From positions 1 to 21,820 of the forward strand of contig JAIWNI010000220.1 of assembly GCA_025331435.1 (NCBI GenBank): a DNA stretch of 21,820 nucleotides, in the 5' to 3' direction. The translations under genes and the position numbers were made by a program. The notes beneath the pieces are model-generated. The model saw only the letters and a program-made list of their open reading frames with translations, was not told the DNA's origin and did no database searches. Position 1 is the first letter of the stretch. Every line of letters begins with the position of its first letter. Source of the DNA: Choanephora cucurbitarum. Lineage: Eukaryota > Mucoromycota > Mucoromycetes > Mucorales > Choanephoraceae. Shown one piece after another: positions 19,888 to 21,820 of this stretch.

Positions 19888-20137
19888 ATGGCAAAGATCG
19901 GCAAAGCCTTAGCTGTTTCTTTTGGTGCTTTAGCGGGTGGTGCAGGCGGATTTTATCTTTGGAGATGTACAAGATCAGATTCTAAAGTAAGCTTTGTATA
20001 CTCATGTAGAGAGCAAGGAATCCTTTTGTTTAACCTCATGTCATTAGGAACAAAGACTAGCTATGCTGCTTGAGAAAAAGAAAGAATACGAGCACTTACA
20101 AAAGAACAACGAAAGCTCTTATAGACAAACTCATTAG
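19888..20137 (+). CDS. small single-span membrane protein, probably mitochondrial
   Basis: Exons 19888-19986 and 20048-20137 with a 61-nt GT-AG intron; 62 aa. The N-terminus has two lysines and then a Gly/Ala-rich membrane span (about 7-25, VSFGALAGGAGGFYLW). A charged helix follows (KEQRLAMLLEKKKEYEHLQK), then a short polar tail. This layout resembles small inner-membrane assembly factors of respiratory complexes such as UQCC3/Cbp4 or Cox14, but I do not recognise it and sequence identity is not evident. Without splicing the ORF remains open for 61 codons with a different tail (ends at 20073). The spliced form is preferred because it has a good donor (GTAAGC), an ATTAG acceptor and a sensible helix. 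It lies 108 bp after the bleomycin hydrolase stop codon, on the same strand. Confidence 0.62.
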
Positions 20138-21820
20138 ATGCTGTGCATGCCACTTCTTCACTCTACTCATACATGTGCGTTCAGTTTTTTTTTTTTTTGT
20201 AAGCAACTATACAAAATAAAACCATTGTGTTGTGCAAGAGGGGTTTTGATCTAAAGCAATATGACCTTAGGAACTGCGCTCATAAAAAGGACGTTGCATC
20301 AGTGTCGTAACTAAACTTCCGTCAAGCCTCTTGTTATACCGACAGAGATGCTTTCATAGCCTTAGATCGCCTCTTTTTTTTTGTGCGCCTGTGCTTCAAT
20401 TTTTCTTTCCGTAGCTGTACTAATCTGAGGATCTGAACTACCTTCACCCTCTCTTTATCTTTCTTTGTCTTTGTTTGTCTTTGTTTTCTGCTTGAATTTG
20501 CTTTGGAACATTGAGCTTCAGTTTTTGGAATGGATATGTTTTGCTTGAACATCGAGATTCTATGGCCTAACTCAAACGTCTAACCTACTCTCTTTTATTT
20601 TGACATTTTCCAGATAATACATATCTGTAGTTATCACTTATTTTCCTCATGCTTCTTTTTCCAAAACCTAAAACAGATGTGAGAACAAAGAAACAACAAC
20701 AAGGATACAGACACCACTGGTTGACTTAGAGAGGAGTGAGGGAATGAGTTGAAAGGAGTGAGAGGCTTATTCACATTTCTCTGAGTTAACCTGTATTGTA
20801 ACGTTACAGAAGATTCTTGATTTCTACCTTCTGGATAACCTCGACACGTAGGCATCCAATATACTATAGATCTCCTAACATAAACATCATGAACAATCAT
20901 TGAAGCAATAAATGCATAATGTGATTCTCTATTTAAAATTTTGTCAAGGTAGGATAATCAAACTATCAATGCTATAGTCTCTAATTTCTCACTACAGATC
21001 TTTGACCTTTTTTTAATACATCTTTGTAAAGGAAAGAAAAAATCAATATAGCTCATCTTAACAGGTCTGAATAGTAAGGATTCGTTCAGCTGAAAAAAAA
21101 AGAAAGAGAATTAGACATTTCAAGACCAAAAGAAAAACAAATGTGTTATGCCAATAAACAACAGTGGAATAGATGGATTAAGGTAGCACTATAGATGTGA
21201 GAGGGAGGATCTTTGATCTTCGCTTAAATCATTTAACCCTCACTCTCAGATGAATCAAATTGATGACACTGTTCTGTGTAATGCTACAATCCGAAAAAAA
21301 ACATCTAGGCATTATGCACTTGTATTGAACGAGAAAAACATAACTCCATTTATTCTAAAGTAAGGTCGTGAATTTTTATTCAGGAAAACAGTGTAGTGAT
21401 ATGTATCAGGCTTAAGTTTTAATATCGCTTGTGTCTGTTTTACCTAAACTACTTCAAGCATTTCATGCAACTCTTGAGGTAATTGAATTCAAAGACGTAC
21501 AAGAAGCTTGTGATAATTAACGGCCCTGTTAAAATATTGTTGTATCACACCAAATGTTGGGCATGCTTTTTTTTATTTGATAAATATGGTACAAGGAATA
21601 AAGGCTATAGTAAGCAAAAATAGAATAAGCAAAAAAAAAAGGAACAAAGGTGGATGAATAAAGAAAAAAAAAAGATAAATAATGTCTAATTTGAATGAAG
21701 ATATGCATAAGATGTAATGCGTGTTAATAGTAAACAGATACTTAAGAAAAGGCTCGTTTCTTGCTTGTCCAGATAAGCTATTAAACAAACCTTTTTGATC
21801 GTATATAAGTTTAGTCATTC
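20138..21820. other. 1.7-kb interval without a recognised gene
   Basis: AT-rich sequence with many homopolymers. ORFs on the minus strand (20334-20552, lysine-rich; 20634-20900; 21573-21818, hydrophobic) look like products of A/T-rich tracts, not genes. The only structured element I noted is the 12-bp palindrome at 20797-20808. The interval could contain UTRs, a non-coding RNA or the end of a gene lying beyond the right edge. Confidence 0.5.
20797..20808. repeat. 12-bp perfect palindrome
   Basis: TGTAACGTTACA is its own reverse complement. A palindrome of this type could be a dimeric transcription-factor site (its centre, AACGTT, resembles bZIP half-site arrangements), but nothing nearby shows what it would regulate. 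Confidence 0.4.

Noticed and set aside
20334..20552. Lysine/arginine-rich 72-codon minus-strand ORF
   Set aside because: Composition follows from a CTTT-rich plus strand (repeated TCTTTGT units); no domain, no splice partner and no promoter seen.
20634..20900. 88-codon minus-strand ORF
   Set aside because: No recognisable domain and the ending is an A/T-tract product; could be part of a hidden gene, but I cannot support it.
21573..21818. Hydrophobic 81-codon ORF at the right edge
   Set aside because: Phe/Leu-rich because of A-runs on the opposite strand; nothing conserved.
1..21820. tRNA, rRNA, CRISPR array, bacterial operon signals or an intact transposon
   Set aside because: None seen by eye: no tRNA T-arm consensus in the gaps, no regularly spaced repeats, no transposase-like protein, and all genes are of eukaryotic spliced type.

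Overview
This is nuclear DNA of a fungus. The genes are interrupted by 32 short introns that I could place (47-72 nt, all GT-AG), flanks are AT-rich with long A/T and C/T tracts, and TATA boxes and pyrimidine tracts sit before several start codons. Protein content and intron style point to an early-diverging filamentous fungus, most likely Mucoromycota/Mucorales. That placement is inference; no marker gene was searched.

Layout, left to right. A P4-ATPase phospholipid flippase runs off the left edge (1-2625, minus). A Pho85-type (PCL) cyclin follows (about 2945/3207-4044, minus), then a gene-poor stretch with homopolymer runs (4045-5889). A Luc7/LUC7L3-like U1 snRNP protein (5890-7143, minus) is head-to-head with a probable Gdown1/GRINL1A (POLR2M) homologue (7544-8493, plus). 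An ICMT-family membrane methyltransferase follows 77 bp later (8571-9181, plus), then an alpha-arrestin with two PY motifs (9507-10598, plus). The arrestin converges, with 15 bp between stop codons, on a mitochondrial PPR protein (10614-12894, minus). After a 1.27-kb apparently non-coding gap come the protein phosphatase 4 regulatory subunit PPP4R1 (14167-17426, plus), bleomycin hydrolase (18107-19779, plus), a 62-residue single-span membrane protein (19888-20137, plus), and 1.7 kb in which I recognise no gene.

The genes do not form one pathway. They are mostly housekeeping: lipid asymmetry, nutrient or cell-cycle signalling, splicing, transcription, membrane-protein turnover, mitochondrial RNA handling, phosphatase scaffolding and peptide turnover. 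Seven of the nine spliced models give an exactly divisible reading frame. The two exceptions are the flippase, which needs four single-base corrections within about 840 bp, and the cyclin, whose C-terminal frame is ambiguous.

The most notable points are: a likely fungal Gdown1 homologue sharing a 400-bp promoter region with a U1 snRNP gene; start codons isolated on 4- and 7-nt first coding segments in the Luc7 and PPP4R1 genes; a predicted N-myristoylation signal on bleomycin hydrolase; and the cluster of frameshifts in the flippase. I see no CRISPR array, intact transposon, tRNA or rRNA.
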